A stretch of 64,000 bases of DNA from Bryoerythrophyllum caledonicum (taxonomy: Eukaryota; Streptophyta; Bryopsida; Pottiales; Pottiaceae). Below are positions 10,728 to 22,251 of the stretch, piece after piece. The notes below the pieces were generated by a model. That model was not told the origin of the DNA, made no database searches, and saw only the letters and a program-made list of their open reading frames with translations. The stretch is from the NCBI GenBank assembly GCA_963971425.1, contig OZ020524.1, positions 18,045,845 through 18,109,844 of the forward strand. The letters run 5' to 3'. A program made the position numbers and the translations under genes. The first letter of the stretch is position 1; every line of letters begins with the position of its first letter.

Positions 10728-12690
10728 TTACTTACAGTGTCTCTTTGAAGCAGTCTTTACCTCCAACTTGTCGTCATCAACCTCCACTGGGAGCTTCCGA
10801 GAGCCCTCTTCCACCGTCGGTACTGGTGCCAACTCAACATCCATAGTGCAAGGAATCAAAGGGCAGAGGATCTCCTCAACAAGTTCTATGTCTTCCTCCA
10901 ATACCAAAATGTAGCGTTTGAGGGCTTTGCAGGCCTTGATAGACGCTCCTTCACAAAACAAATAAGTACAACAGTGTAAGCATAAAAACGTGACAAAATA
11001 TTAAACATATGTATTGAAAGATGAAAAAATACTAATCAGTAGACACAGTGATGTCTAATACGATGTCGTCCTCCCATGTGCAAAGATCGATAAGCGCAGC
11101 TGTCATAAGTTTCGTGAACGTTTCTTGTGCACCACGCCATGACACGAGGCTTCCCCGTCTCATGGTCAATGTGTCCTGTGTGATCAGATTGGTAAAATGG
11201 CCATTTGAAGAAAGTTCAATCCCATCCCTCTACAACTTCATCCTGTCAAAAAAAGAAAAAAGAACCGCCGGCTCTAACTTCCTCACGAAGCACTTCAAAA
11301 GAAAGCACTTGTGAGTGCGTCCGCGGTGACCATCGCGTAAGAGTGGTAGTCCGATGATGGCACCCACTTTGTCTCCTCGGCAAATCCTATCAAACTTGCC
11401 CAGACAAAAAGTTAATTGGAAATGAACTTCAACTCCGGATGGAACACAATAAGTAAGCGCCTCATTACGAAGCAACGCCCCAACCATCTTGAAAGCACGA
11501 TAAATCTAGGGGGATTTTTTCCTCCTCCCTTCGACAACCGGGTTAGAAGCTTGTTCCAAGCAAGGATGTCATGGCCGCCATCAACATCGGGGATTGGAAA
11601 ATCCTTAGGGACATCAAACAAAACCATGTCCGCCAAACCTAAAGCAGTTTAATGCCTCATGACGTCGTTGCCTGAAGTCCAAGTGTTCCTTCAGAAACAT
11701 ACGCATCTTTGTCCAAGGTGCCAGGTTGTCACCCTCCTCAGGGACACTGTCAAACAAAAGCATAATAAAGAAGGCACTCTCAGACATCACCTTCACTACA
11801 ATGCTAGATTCCACGAGATCGATAACGGGAATCGAGTACACCGACTGGGATGGCTTTGCAACAAAGGTGGAGGGTCGGCGGCTAGCTGAGGGTGAAATAT
11901 CCAACGTATGTGCAACCGGTAGACGGACTCCAAATCCTCCAAACCCTCCTAGTTGAGTAAATAGCTTTTCGGGCCCTTCCTTGGCCACCAATGCTGCAAA
12001 TTCCTTGCACCTCTCTTTTGTCACCTTCTTCTCTTTCTTCGCGGTCTCCTTCTCTAGTCTGGCCACCTCCCTCCCTTGTTCCTTGATTTTTGCCTTCGTC
12101 GCCTTCTCAACAGCCTTGGCCTTGGCCTTCTTATAGAGCTTATAATCCTCTGCTGTAGCTAGAGGAGCCACGGACAAGGGAACCATGTTGTTATCTATAG
12201 CAAAGATACTCAAGGATTCGTAGGCCACACAAAACTAAACCTAATATCCGGGGGTGGGATTGGTCTCCCTCATCTCCAAGTACCAGGGACATTGTAGAAG
12301 GTGGTAACAAGAGAATCGACGCCTCTAAGAATCCGTAAAGATACACTCCAATGCAGAAGTGTCCGTCCACTTTGTAATGTGGATGGGCAAATCCCGAGAA
12401 GGCAAGACTCCACTATCCACCAACATCCTCCAAAAATAACACATGCGAATGTGCTTCACTATCTACTTGCAATGCTTTTGTGCCATGAACTTCTCACCCT
12501 TTGAGAATAAGCCACCCTTCCCGATATGGCTGTAGAACACATTTGTCCACAGTGTGATGTTCTTGGCCTCGATCTATTTCCCATTGTTAGGAATTGGATT
12601 TGGACACACCTCCGTATTGAGGACGATATTGTCCTTATGAATGAACTCAGCAAAGAGCTTCTTGCACTCTTCTTCCAGCTACAACAGACA
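10728..12690 (-). pseudogene. Decayed transposon-borne gene with a DNA-methylase-like segment
   Basis: Successive coding stretches lie on the minus strand in transcription order from about 12690 down to 10728. Around 11614-12228 is a Lys/Glu-rich coiled-coil region (KAKAKAVEKATKAKIKEQGR) and a Gly/Pro linker. Around 11412-11660 is ADMVLFDVPKDFPI, resembling a degenerate DPPW/DPPY catalytic motif of N6/N4 DNA methylases. Around 11230-11480 is a conserved block (KVGAIIGLPLLRDGHRGRTH). Around 11040-11200 is DIVLDITVST, and after an intron the exon 10728-10961 continues ASIKACKALKRYILVLEEDI; together these read like the SAM-binding FxGxG and acidic-loop motifs of such methylases. The copy is broken by several stops. 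The methylase reading is my inference from motif order. It resembles the protein region at 41.2-42.8 kb in the large transposon only in general layout. The source element and its ends were not identified. Confidence 0.5.
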
Positions 12691-13624
12691 ATACAGATGG
12701 TAAGAATATTAGAGAAGATACAATATTATTTGTAAATAATTAGACAATATAGAATAAAGGAACGTATCGTAGCCCAAAACACAACCTTATCAATTTAGCC
12801 ACAAAGTCCTTGTCCGATGCTGGCGACACTAGAGAAGTTGTACTCAAGCTTACTATACTTACTCAAACTCAACTACATGCACCATGGCCCTTTGAATCTC
12901 GCAGCTATCCTTGCGGTAGCAATGAGCTGGAGTTTCTCTGGTGTCATCTCCAAGCACACTTGATACACATAAAAGTGTCGATTCACCTGAAGTAAGAGAG
13001 GCTTCAAAGTCGTATTCTTAAAATAATCTATGTTTTTAGATTGCTCATGTGAAGCATCCTAGAATACATGTTCAATTAGCATTTGATTTCATGACTATGA
13101 TTAATAGTCATGATTTCACATAATATATCTAGTTATATTATTTTGAGCAGTAAAATCTTATACTACACATGCATTACACTAGGCAGAGATCAATTTTGTA
13201 CATAATTAATTAGAAATGGAGACTCTCATTATTGTGGGAAATTCCTAAAGATTTGTGCAGGTAATGTTATCCATGGAATGCAAAGGTGAACCGTGAGATC
13301 CGCATAATACATAAATGATATCCATATAAATCTAGGATGGTACCAATTTAATACCAATGCGATATCCATTTAATATCTAAGTGATATCTGTTGTGTCCAA
13401 ATCAGTGGGAGAGAAAAAAAAGAATAGATATTGTTCAAAATTTACCACTTTGTACAGTATTCTACCACAATGTTGTCATTTGTAAAAGAAAAAATCTCCT
13501 CCTAAACCGAATATGCCCTGCTACTAAAATTGAGGTTTTAGAAAAAAATATGGAATATGAAGTAGATTATAACCCAAGCACCGCAAGAAGAAGGCCAAAA
13601 TAAAGAAAAAATCCTATGGCACAA
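12691..13624. other. AT-rich DNA with a short tandem motif at 13315-13396
   Basis: No gene. At 13315-13396 units like GATATCCATTTAATATCTAAG repeat three to four times and end TGATATCTGTTGTGT, matching the array at 7583-7641 in the same orientation. The two could be subterminal repeats of one element family. Confidence 0.4.
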
Positions 13625-13868
13625 AACACCATATTTATTATATTGAGAGATTTCCAGGTTTTTGAAAGGTATGAATGGTTTTCCCAATAGTAATTTTTTT
13701 GTGCACTTTCGGATTGACTCAAGTTGAATATGTATCCATATTGTCGATATTGGACAAATTGCATTGTGCAAATTCACTAAACATTTATATGTTTAGGTCA
13801 ACTTAAGCTTCAAATATTATTTAGGAAGGCTCCCGAGTCCCAATCTCCCAATATAATGAATATGGTGT
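13625..13868. mobile_element. MITE with ATATTCATTATATTGGGAGAT termini, copy 1 (244 bp)
   Basis: The two ends are inverted copies, ACACCATATTTATTATATTG at the left and CAATATAATGAATATGGTGT at the right. CACAA flanks both sides (13620-13624 and 13869-13873), a likely 5-bp target duplication. The inside is non-coding. An inverted relative lies at 31526-31751. Confidence 0.6.
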
Positions 13869-14402
13869 CACAAGTAACCACGGTTACAGGATAATTTCTT
13901 ATTTTAGTAATATTCTCAAAATGTGTGACCAAAATTTGTAGTTTTATTGAAACAACCATAAATTTCACATTTTTCCAAAAAAACAACTTTTTTTCCTTAT
14001 TTCGAAATTTTTATGCTCGCCGCTCATCGCTCAGAAGATAGCGTGCTGCGTCGTTGGTGCAAGAAAACATTATAAAAAGAGGTAATGTACATGTCTAAAT
14101 GAAGCTTGTGATTGTTCAATGAAGTAATTAAAATATTGGATTTCTAATTTGTTGCCCAAGAAACCTGACCTTCAGAGAAATCCCCTTAAAAAAGTGTCAC
14201 TACGCTGGCAACCATGTCATTTTTTCATTGATCTGCAAATTCCTCCTTTAGTAGACTCCTCATTAGTGTAAATTTCCACTAGACATGAGTCACTTTCAAG
14301 TTTCGGCCAATCACATTCCAAAACTTTTCTTGAATTCTTGACCAACAGTCCTCTTTGCCGTAGTGTAAAGGTGCACTTAGAGCTGCAAGCATTTGAGGTT
14401 AA

Positions 14403-14698
14403 CCCTTTAACAACAAAGGGTCCAAAAAGTGGTCGATGAAACCGGCTTTTAAAAAGCCACCGTTGATTGAACCATTGAATTGATTTGCGTTGCTCCAAAC
14501 GGTGATGCGTTTTGCTTTACTCCATCTAACCCATCTTCCTCATCTCCAATCGGTTGAGGCATTAACGAACTACAATGATTTCTGTGGAAAAAAGTCTACA
14601 ATGAAATGTACCACCATGTAGATGTTCACTTTTTTTGCTATTGATCTATTACATTTGTAGATTTTCCAGGCTCCCATGCAATGCCTCATCGTCAAAGA
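14403..14698. mobile_element. TTAA-flanked miniature transposon, family 3, copy a
   Basis: Left flank TTAA at 14399-14402, left end CCCTTTAACAACAAAGGG. The right end is decayed relative to the copy at 30986-31284. The same insertion is in both duplicated blocks, so it predates the duplication. Confidence 0.55.
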
Positions 14699-15470
14699 AT
14701 TGACAAAATCACTATCCCTAGCTCGTTTGCAATAACCCTAAACCCCAAACCTAATCCTAAAACCTAAAACTGACGTCATACATGTATGACGTCCGTCATC
14801 TCTGCTTCTCACATGGAAGTAATGAATATCGACGACTGATTGTGCACTTAAATTGATACCTTGAAGACTATACACTATTAACAATATACTGAGCTACCTT
14901 GAATACTATACACATGAAGTTATTCACCATATTGGCAGTTCAAGACGAGTTCAAAGCCTCTAAAACTGCCAAAAGAATGATTCATCTCTCCATGACACAT
15001 GAGTCTGAAACTCTCAACTGAAAGACGTTCTCAGAATTTAAGATGATTCAAATGCCTGACATAAGGTTCAAAACAAACATGTGTCGATTTGTTTATATTC
15101 ATACCATTAGCTCAATCAAATCAGTGTACCTCACAGAGAATACTACCTCCTCTTCCAAGGTCCGGTAGACTACGTGATGCATCGAACCAGTTGACGAGGA
15201 CGTAAATTGTTAGATACTGTACAAGTAGATTGCATCCACATAATCTGTTGAACACCCAAAGTGTGGACTCTACCTTGAGGAACCGTCTTCTAACTCTACC
15301 TTCGATTACTAAGTGACCATACCAATCAGTGCAACGGAACATTGTCAAAAGAGGTACAGTACATGTCTGCATGAAGCTCTCGCCTCTGGGTATACTATCT
15401 AGACTCATAGTTATGATCGCGCGCTACGTAGTGAGAGAGGCCTTCATATCAGCCACAGTGCACCGGCCCC

Positions 15471-15836
15471 ATGACCACGCCCATGGAGAAGCAGCTGGCC
15501 GCGGTGGGCGCTCTTGTGCCCCCATTCGACACCATCAGCAGCTCCACAAACGTAATCTTCAGCTTCACTAGCGGCCTCAAGAGTACTCCCCCTAGTCTTG
15601 ATCGACTGGACCCCGGCGACTTGTACAAGTATCCAGCAGCCGCCCCAGCTGATCCCTCATCCTTGAAGCCGGAACTACTTCTGTCGCACACCTGCTCTTC
15701 AATTGGCCGCAACGTCGACGTCAGCCTCTTACTGGCACCCATGTCAACCCAAATATTATGTAAAGACCTGATCGAAAACGTCACAACTGGTCACCTCATG
15801 TGTGCTGAAATCACCTTCAAGTTCAGGCTCCCATGA
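15471..15836 (+). CDS. Small protein of unknown function, 121 aa
   Basis: A complete ORF in the duplicated block, in GC-richer DNA. It reads MTTPMEKQLAAVGALVPPFD and ends ITFKFRLP. It has no transmembrane segment and no domain I recognise. The last 80 or so codons are conserved in frame in copy 2 (50725-50970), but the N-terminal half is missing there because of a deletion of about 270 bp. Conservation of frame in a young duplicate is weak evidence for coding. It may be an exon of a decayed larger gene. Confidence 0.4.
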   Translation: MTTPMEKQLAAVGALVPPFDTISSSTNVIFSFTSGLKSTPPSLDRLDPGDLYKYPAAAPADPSSLKPELLLSHTCSSIGRNVDVSLLLAPMSTQILCKDLIENVTTGHLMCAEITFKFRLP

Positions 15837-16680
15837 CAGTAGAAAGAAATCAGATGGACACATGTTTTGACGAGTTCATGCATGATCTAGACACAAGTTC
15901 ATTCACGGCTCTGGAACTTGGCCCACTCCCTGGAACTGCTCCTCACATGAGTGAAGTCCTATACCCGATATCACCGCAGTATCACACATTTATCGCCTCG
16001 ATATGACCTAGGTATCCTCCATGTGCTTGGCGTGTTGACTATATCGTATGCTGACGAGGGACATAAGCTGGGTGTGATGGCCAGGTCGCCTTTCTTTTTA
16101 GCAAGAGGGAAGCAGGCATAATTCTGGGGGTGCGAGATAATGTCCAACAGTTGTGAAGAGCAGGTTGAAGAGTGCGTCGACGAGCACTGTGAGCCTGAGC
16201 CCGTGCTACTTTTGATACCGCTCACTAATCAGGATTCTCAAATGTCTTTACGCAAAAGGCTGGGACGATGAATTTCTATATGGTATTTGCACCGAGGTAG
16301 AAACGTGCGGTGAGATGAATCGCGGCGTGCATCGTGAGTGCGCACTCCGGCCGCCTTTGGGACTTGGTGGCGGTGACCCATTCCTGGCTGCTAGGACGGA
16401 CGGACGGAGGACGCGCTTCGTCCTTGTGTCGTCGTCTGTCTGTCTCCCTGGGTTCTCCGTCGACGGAGTTCTTCCGGGCAGGCTCTTCACGGTCGTCCAC
16501 CTCCTTTCAGTCCGTCCGGGACGTGCCCTGACCCAAAAACCTGGTTTGGCCAAAAAGTACTCTAAAATTAAAAAATAAAAACTAGTAGGTGATAACATGA
16601 GTAGAGCCCTTCAACGTCAGTTGGGAACCGTATATACAGGCACGTGTTTTTATAGAATACAAAATTTTGTATATTACCAT

Positions 16681-16845
16681 GCTACAGACGTACTTACCTT
16701 ACCACATAGTACAGACTTGCCAACAATGCTACAGACGTGCATACCTTGTTACAGACGTGCTTAACTTGCTTACAATGCTACAGACGTGCTTACCTTGTTA
16801 CAGACGTGCTTACGATGCTACAGACGTGCTTACCATGCGAAATTG
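16681..16845. repeat. Tandem minisatellite, unit like CTACAGACGTGCTTACCTTG
   Basis: About eight imperfect copies of an 18-20-bp unit about 0.5 kb upstream of the NXPE-like transcription unit. Copy 2 of the block has a shorter array at 51832-51955. Confidence 0.7.
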
Positions 16846-16859
16846 TTCAGTCTTGTTTA

Positions 16860-17147
16860 CGTTTGCTCGAGCTGTGGATTAGACTTGCACGGGCGTCCAG
16901 ACAGAGAGTGAGAGAGCAAATAATCCCTTCAGCGGGTACGACGGACTCTTGTGGAGTCTTCGATACAGCTTCAGTAGTCTGCTGCAGCTGTCGATCAATT
17001 TCTGTTCAACCTTCAGCTTATCAAATTTTTCAGCAGGTCGAAAATGTCAGCAGTTCAATAGAGGGGCCTGGATTCCAGATAAACGGAGGGACTTTCGGGA
17101 ATCCAGCAGCTCTAATTGACAGTTTGAAGCAGCTTTACTTACCATAA
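16860..17147 (+). other. Conserved open frame upstream of the NXPE-like gene, unrecognised
   Basis: A frame ending NPAALIDSLKQLYLP is kept in both duplicated blocks (copy 2 ends at 52270). Its start runs back into the minisatellite, where the copies differ in length. It could be a short uORF-like protein or an accident of recent duplication. No domain seen. Confidence 0.25.
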
Positions 17148-17280
17148 CGACGACATCTTTCGCTTTAACACGATATCCCCACCCTGTGTACACCCCCCGC
17201 GCGCAGTGTTCGCTTTCGCCTTCGCCTGACCGATCCCCGATGCCGCCTTAAGTCATTCCCGCTCCCTGGCTCGTCCCGGT

Positions 17281-19560
17281 ATGCTCCAGCATCGCACTGC
17301 TCACTTGTCCTCCATCGCCAAGAACCCCTACCTCTACAGGTATGTTCTCACCTTGTCAATGTTCAGTCACTTTGATGTCACTGTGGAGCTTGTGCATGTG
17401 CTGTGAGAATGACTGAGTTACGACTTACATATTAGTAGACGCAGAGAAACGACGCATTTAGTTTTCAGAGGTGTCTGTTGCAAGTTAGGTTGCAGCGAAA
17501 CGATGAATTCAGCTGATAAAGTTCATCGTCTCTACATGCTCATTCATGCACATCCCCTTCGCTTTCCCTGAAGAACGGATATTACAACAAGATAGTAGGC
17601 ACATCGGAGCACGGAGGGAAAGCAAGATCTGCACAGTTGGCGATACCCAAGTTCAAATAGGTCATGTTTCCAATAATCTATTATCTGATCTGAAACAACC
17701 CCTTCAGGATTAGCGTAAGTACCTCGTGATTGCTTTTGTTGATGCTTTGAAAGGGTATGGTTTGAGGGAAACTGCTCACCGATCTCTACAGCAGTATGTT
17801 TAGAGACTGGATTCAAGCTTTGCAGGTTGTTTGAAGTTTTGGATTCGGCGATTTATCTTTTCCACGATATTGTCGTTGCAGGTGAGACAATACCAGTAAA
17901 ATCAATGCCCGAGATCAAGAAACCAGCAGGCCGGAAAAGGGCGATGGGATCGGTGATCGGGCCATCGGTAATTGCCGCCTTCGTGACCCTGGCAATGACA
18001 CTGGTTCTATACTGGTCTCAGGCGACAGCGCTCGCCGGACCGACATGGCTGGCGCGAATGGTCGCTCAACCTCGCAACAAGTCTACCATCGTCTTCACTC
18101 CACCACCACCATTCCAGAACATCACAGGCAAGCTCCTCGATGAGTTAGCGCGGAACGGCACGACGCAATGCCACAACCAACGAACAAACAGCACCAAGGT
18201 GATCGGACTCCCGGAAAACCCCACTCTCTCCACCAACACACTCCACAGATTCTGGCTGCAGTCCTACACGCACGACGGCGCACCCCGATGCGCAGGCGGC
18301 GACTATTACGAGCTCGACCTCTCGAGCCCGCTCTGGAAGTCCCGGCCTGGAATCACTGACCTCCAGAACGGCACCTACGCAGTGGAGCTCCTCGTCCCGG
18401 ACGCCTTCGCCGGCGAAACCTTCAACTTCTCTGCGCACCTCCTCTTCGACGCGTACCACGGCCTCGACTTCGACGGATCGCCCTTCCAGATCGTCAAACT
18501 CACAGCCTCCCTCACCATAACCTTCGTCACCACAAACTCGAGCGCTTCCTCCGCAATCTCGAGCGCTGCCTCGAATCTCAACCGATGCAACTCCGCCAAA
18601 GATTTCTCCTCCCCGGAGTGGCGCGGCCGGTGGACTCGCCACCCCCTCGCGAACGAAACCTGCGCTCCCGACGCAGCAGGTCGCTACTTACACTGCTTCA
18701 ACTCCTCCGAGGTCCCCTGCCGCAACCCGACGTGGTGCTCCGGCGACATCTCTCGCCTCGAGAGCATCGGCTGGTCCTACAGCGCGCATTGCGCGTTCCA
18801 CATCTTCTCCCAGAGCGAGGCCTGGGACTGCCTGGCGGGCCGCTACCTCTTCTTCTGGGGCGACTCCAACCACCAGGACACCATCCGCAACCTCCTCACT
18901 CTCATCCTCGGCATCTCGCCCCCTCCTGGCCGCGGCCTGAACAACTTCAACATCGACCGCGCCTTCCAGAGTTGGTTCCGAAACCCTAGCAACCTGGACC
19001 AGGAGCTCCGCATCACGAGCCACTTCAACGGCCACCCGGAGGTCCACGGCAACTGCTACGGCTTAGACTCCCTCCACAACGACCACCAGCTCTACCGCAA
19101 CCACATCCGCGCCTACTTCCAATCCAATCACTACCCAGACACCGTCATCATGAACTCCGGCCTCCACGACGGCCTTCGCCACAGAAACCTCGACGCCTAC
19201 GTCAAGAGCGTGGAGAATGCGCTCGAGTTTTGGCAGGGCATCTTCACCAACGTGAAAGGCGAGACGCCAAATCTCATCTACAGGACGACGGTGACGCCCG
19301 CGGTCTGGTCGCGAGGAACACAGGTCAATCCGCACAAACTCGAAGTCTACAACCGCGTCATAGTGGAGAAGGTGACGGCAGCGTTTCCCGCCGTGAAACT
19401 GGTGGACGCCTTCGACATGACGTTTCCCTTTCATTACGATACCCGCTTCAGCGATGGCCGCCACTACGGTCGCCCTCCGAAAGACGGCAACAACGGGCCA
19501 CATTATTTCGTTGATCTTATGGTGGCGCATGTTCTTTTGAATGCTATATGTAAACCCTAA
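17281..19560 (+). CDS. NXPE/PC-esterase-like type II membrane protein, copy 1
   Basis: The main exon runs to the TAA at 19558-19560. The conservative start is ATG 17905, giving 551 residues. An upstream exon, 17281-17339, splices in frame to 17826 (donor AG|gtatgt, acceptor gcag|G) and would add an N-terminal extension beginning MLQHRTAHLSSIAK; both copies keep this option. Numbering from 17905: a basic N-terminus, one signal-anchor helix at about 18-37 (VIAAFVTLAMTLVLYW), a filamin-like beta domain at about 165-225 (NGTYAVELLVPDAF), then an SGNH/PC-esterase domain. GDS is at 319-321 (FFWGDSNHQD) and the DxxH motif at 517-520 (DGRH). The layout matches NXPE-like proteins, related to the TBL/PC-esterase fold that handles O-acyl groups on glycans. 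It is likely a Golgi or secretory enzyme with its catalytic domain in the lumen. Substrate unknown. Many Asn-X-Ser/Thr sites support a luminal domain. Confidence 0.8.
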
Positions 19561-19881
19561 ACCCTAGGTAAGGTGTGTTAAGAAACATTCAATGCTGCAC
19601 TGCTTGTTTCTGCTTCCCACAGGTTTTACATTAAGGGTTTAGGTTCTACGATTTGGGTGCAGTTCTTTTCACGGATCAGACAGGTTTTTAAATCAGTCGG
19701 GGAGCGATGCTTCGGATAATATGCTTCCAGCTTAGCCTTGGTGAAGTTGTGAAGTACTACATCGAGGTGAATTTGGATGACCATGGGACAATGATAAGCA
19801 TGGATGGTATTCATCGATGCTTTTCATTAAGGTGTCGAATCATTGTGCGTAACTGGTGCCTTGCTCGTAAGAGCATCCTCA

Positions 19882-20272
19882 GAGCATCTCCACCCCAAGA
19901 CGGAGAACCACCAAATTGGAGTTTTGTGAGGTCAAAAAGTTGCACCCATCACCTCAAAACGGGGAAACTTTATAAAATTTTAGAAGTTTTGGTGCATGGC
20001 ACACCAAAAGCTCCTTGGATGGGGGGAGTGCGCCATTTTTTGATGTTGGTGACACACCCATACCCTCGCGACACGTGGCGCCATGTCATTGATGTCGACA
20101 CGTGGTGCCGTGTCATTGGTGGCGGGAGGTAAAAGGTCAAAGCATGTTTTTGGGTAAAATTTTTTGGAGCTTGGGGTGGAGCCAAGCAAGCACCAAACTC
20201 CAAACCACTCCTGGAGTGAAATTTTTTTTCTGTCCTAGCGTGGAAAATTCCATGCCAGGAGTGGAGATGCTC
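19882..20272. mobile_element. MITE with GAGCATCTCCAC ends, copy 1 (391 bp)
   Basis: Ends are GAGCATCTCCACCCC and its inverse GGAGTGGAGATGCTC. TCA flanks both sides (19879-19881, 20273-20275). The matching site in copy 2 of the duplicated block (near 55685) has a single TCA, so the insertion and its 3-bp duplication are directly visible. A 3-bp TCA/TAA duplication suggests a PIF/Harbinger-type non-autonomous element. A related element lies inverted at 54803. Confidence 0.8.
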
Positions 20273-20275
20273 TCA

Positions 20276-20699
20276 ATGCATCCACGGAATAACCACCCTC
20301 AACCGCAAAAGTCAGTGATGTATAGCGAGCCCAAGAAGAATGAGGGAAGGATAGAGGGCATCGTGCCTCAACCCAGCACGACTTTTATAGTTGCTACTTG
20401 ACATGAACAACCACTTCACATCCGACGTGGCAACAAGACCACGCAACACCGATTGTAGTCGACGCGGAAGGTTCAGGTTCAACGGTTTAGAGACAGATAT
20501 TGAGGGCTCTGAAAGGGTAGCAAATTTGGCATGTATAAGGCCAAACTTTGCGAGCCATGATATGTTGAGGGTTTGTTAATGGATGGATTGAGACAAGGTT
20601 AACGTTACTACCTTGAAAACTACGGTTCACGGTCGGATTCACAGTACACATTAAAGATGCTCCAACTACACTAGCATTGATATTTAGTGTTTGGAGCAC
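20276..20699. other. 3' flank of NXPE-like gene copy 1, non-coding
   Basis: Duplicated in copy 2 at about 55690-56094. No ORF is conserved in both. Confidence 0.4.
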
Positions 20700-21012
20700 T
20701 AATTATGAACCCTAAAGAAGAAGAAGCATTGCGGTCCCCAAAAGGAGGCCGGCGTGAATGAGTGTCTGTTCGTTCCACTACCAAATCCATGTCCAATGGA
20801 CAATTTAGTATTATGGAACTACTCCCTCTTCTTGAGGGTAGACACTATGTGACCGGTAACTAATAACCACTAAGTATGAACCAAGGACCAATAAGAGCCA
20901 TAAAGGCTCAATTTCAAAAGGTGGTCTATAAAGCGGTTTTTATGTGCATTTTGAAGGGTTATTTACGAGGTATCTTGTGATTTTGGGAGAGGTTGATTAT
21001 TTTCAAGTTTTA
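20700..21012 (-). mobile_element. LINE 3' end, copy B (inside duplicated block 1)
   Basis: The minus strand carries the shared LINE 3' UTR and the last codons of ORF2 (KLENNQPLPKSQD). The 3' tail is TTC-rich (near 20713-20727). It is the same insertion as 56095-57437 in block 2, but here homology stops at about 21012. Confidence 0.65.
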
Positions 21013-22247
21013 TCTTGTCTACATGAAAACAATAGAATTTGGAAAAGAATGGCAATGAGATTTTCGACGAGTTCTTGTAATTGATCTGCATGCAATGAGA
21101 GAAATTGTAGGTTAGAAAAACCACTGACGTATTTGTCATCTCCATTTGCGCTTTAGTTATCAACAATGACGGTATTTACATCCTGGGACTCTACATGTTG
21201 CGATCAACAAAATTATTTTGTTTATCAAGACACACTAAGTGTACCATACTGGGTGTATTGTTTTCATTTTATTTTTATTTTAAAGTAAAATAAGACATTT
21301 TATTTTTCTAAAATGACACCCAACATCTAATATTTATAAATATTTCATAAATGTTAATAATTTTGGCAAATAAATGTAATATATAAAATAATAAATGTAA
21401 TATCTAATGTTATAAATAAACATACTAATGAATTTAATGTGTGAATATATGGAATATAAAAATCTAATAAATTAATTAACAGAGAAATAAATAAACAAAT
21501 AAATCAATCATTTAATCAACATATGTAATCTACCTATATAATAGGCGTCAATCTGTCTATCCGCCGCTCCCGGTCACGTGACCTTTCTTTCTTGATTTTG
21601 ACCTCTTGATGTGAAAGATGAGGCACGATGATGCACTCTTCTTGACTCTTGATATTAGGTAGTAACCTAATGACTCTTGATTTTGACCTCTTGATGTGAA
21701 GCATTTTCTCCTATATTAGGCAAGTGATACTTCTGTGCACAAAGGGTCGATCAAAATGCAAATGTAAAACAAATGTACTTTATTTTTGGAGCGGATTTGA
21801 GCTTATAGGTTTTAAAATACAAAACATACAAACGTAAATTTAACACACCACCCTCCGCTCTTCCCGTCGGGACGACAGGTACCAACCCTAGTAAATATTA
21901 AAATATATAACCAAATAGATAAATAAGACAATTGAATGAATCAATGATCACATAAAATAAATAAATAAATGCGATGAATAAATGAATGTAACAAATCATC
22001 AAAATTTGCAATATATTAATGTAATATACACAATATATAGCATATATACATAATATTTTATGTATCAAATGTTATATATATATAAATGCAAATAAATTTT
22101 CATAAATAAATGAAATATACAACTTGTAATTAACATCATAAAGTACAATTATTACTTCATAGGTTAATAACTTGAAAACTTTCATCAAGTACAATCTTCA
22201 CTTTAAATTTAATGAGTTGTAAACCCTAAATCCCTAAAATCTTGTGT
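21013..22247. other. Very AT-rich DNA with AATA-type simple repeats
   Basis: Runs of aaataaataaat and similar dominate 21240-22160. The only structured feature is the Helitron-like element inside. Confidence 0.5.
21529..21891. mobile_element. Small non-autonomous Helitron-like element (363 bp)
   Basis: Starts TCTACCTATATAATAGG and ends GGTACCAACCCTAG, between a host A and a host T, as Helitrons do. Just before the end is a GC-rich self-complementary stretch (CCCGTCGGGACGACAGG). GC content is higher than the flanks. No helicase is present. Confidence 0.5.
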
Positions 22248-22251
22248 TTAA

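Larger units (their letters stand above)
14055..21012 (+). repeat. Segmental duplication, copy 1 (uninterrupted)
   Basis: This block matches 30640-31522 followed by 49572-56430 in the same order and orientation. Identity is very high across the NXPE-like gene. Differences are mostly insertions: copy 1 has its own MITE at 19882-20272 and lacks the ones at 49610-50414 and 54803-55533. In copy 1 the join at about 14970 (ctgccaaaa then gaatgattcatctc) is the empty site for the roughly 18 kb that split copy 2. Confidence 0.85.

Noticed and set aside
18145-18642. Long open frames opposite and beside the NXPE-like gene (also 53271-54173 in copy 2)
   Set aside because: They are shadows of a GC-rich coding exon: they overlap the real frame, are Val/Arg/Pro-rich and have no domain.
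19552-19566. Telomere-type repeat CCCTAAACCCTA after the NXPE-like gene
   Set aside because: Only two units, also present in copy 2; a chance or common plant promoter/3' motif, not an interstitial telomere array.
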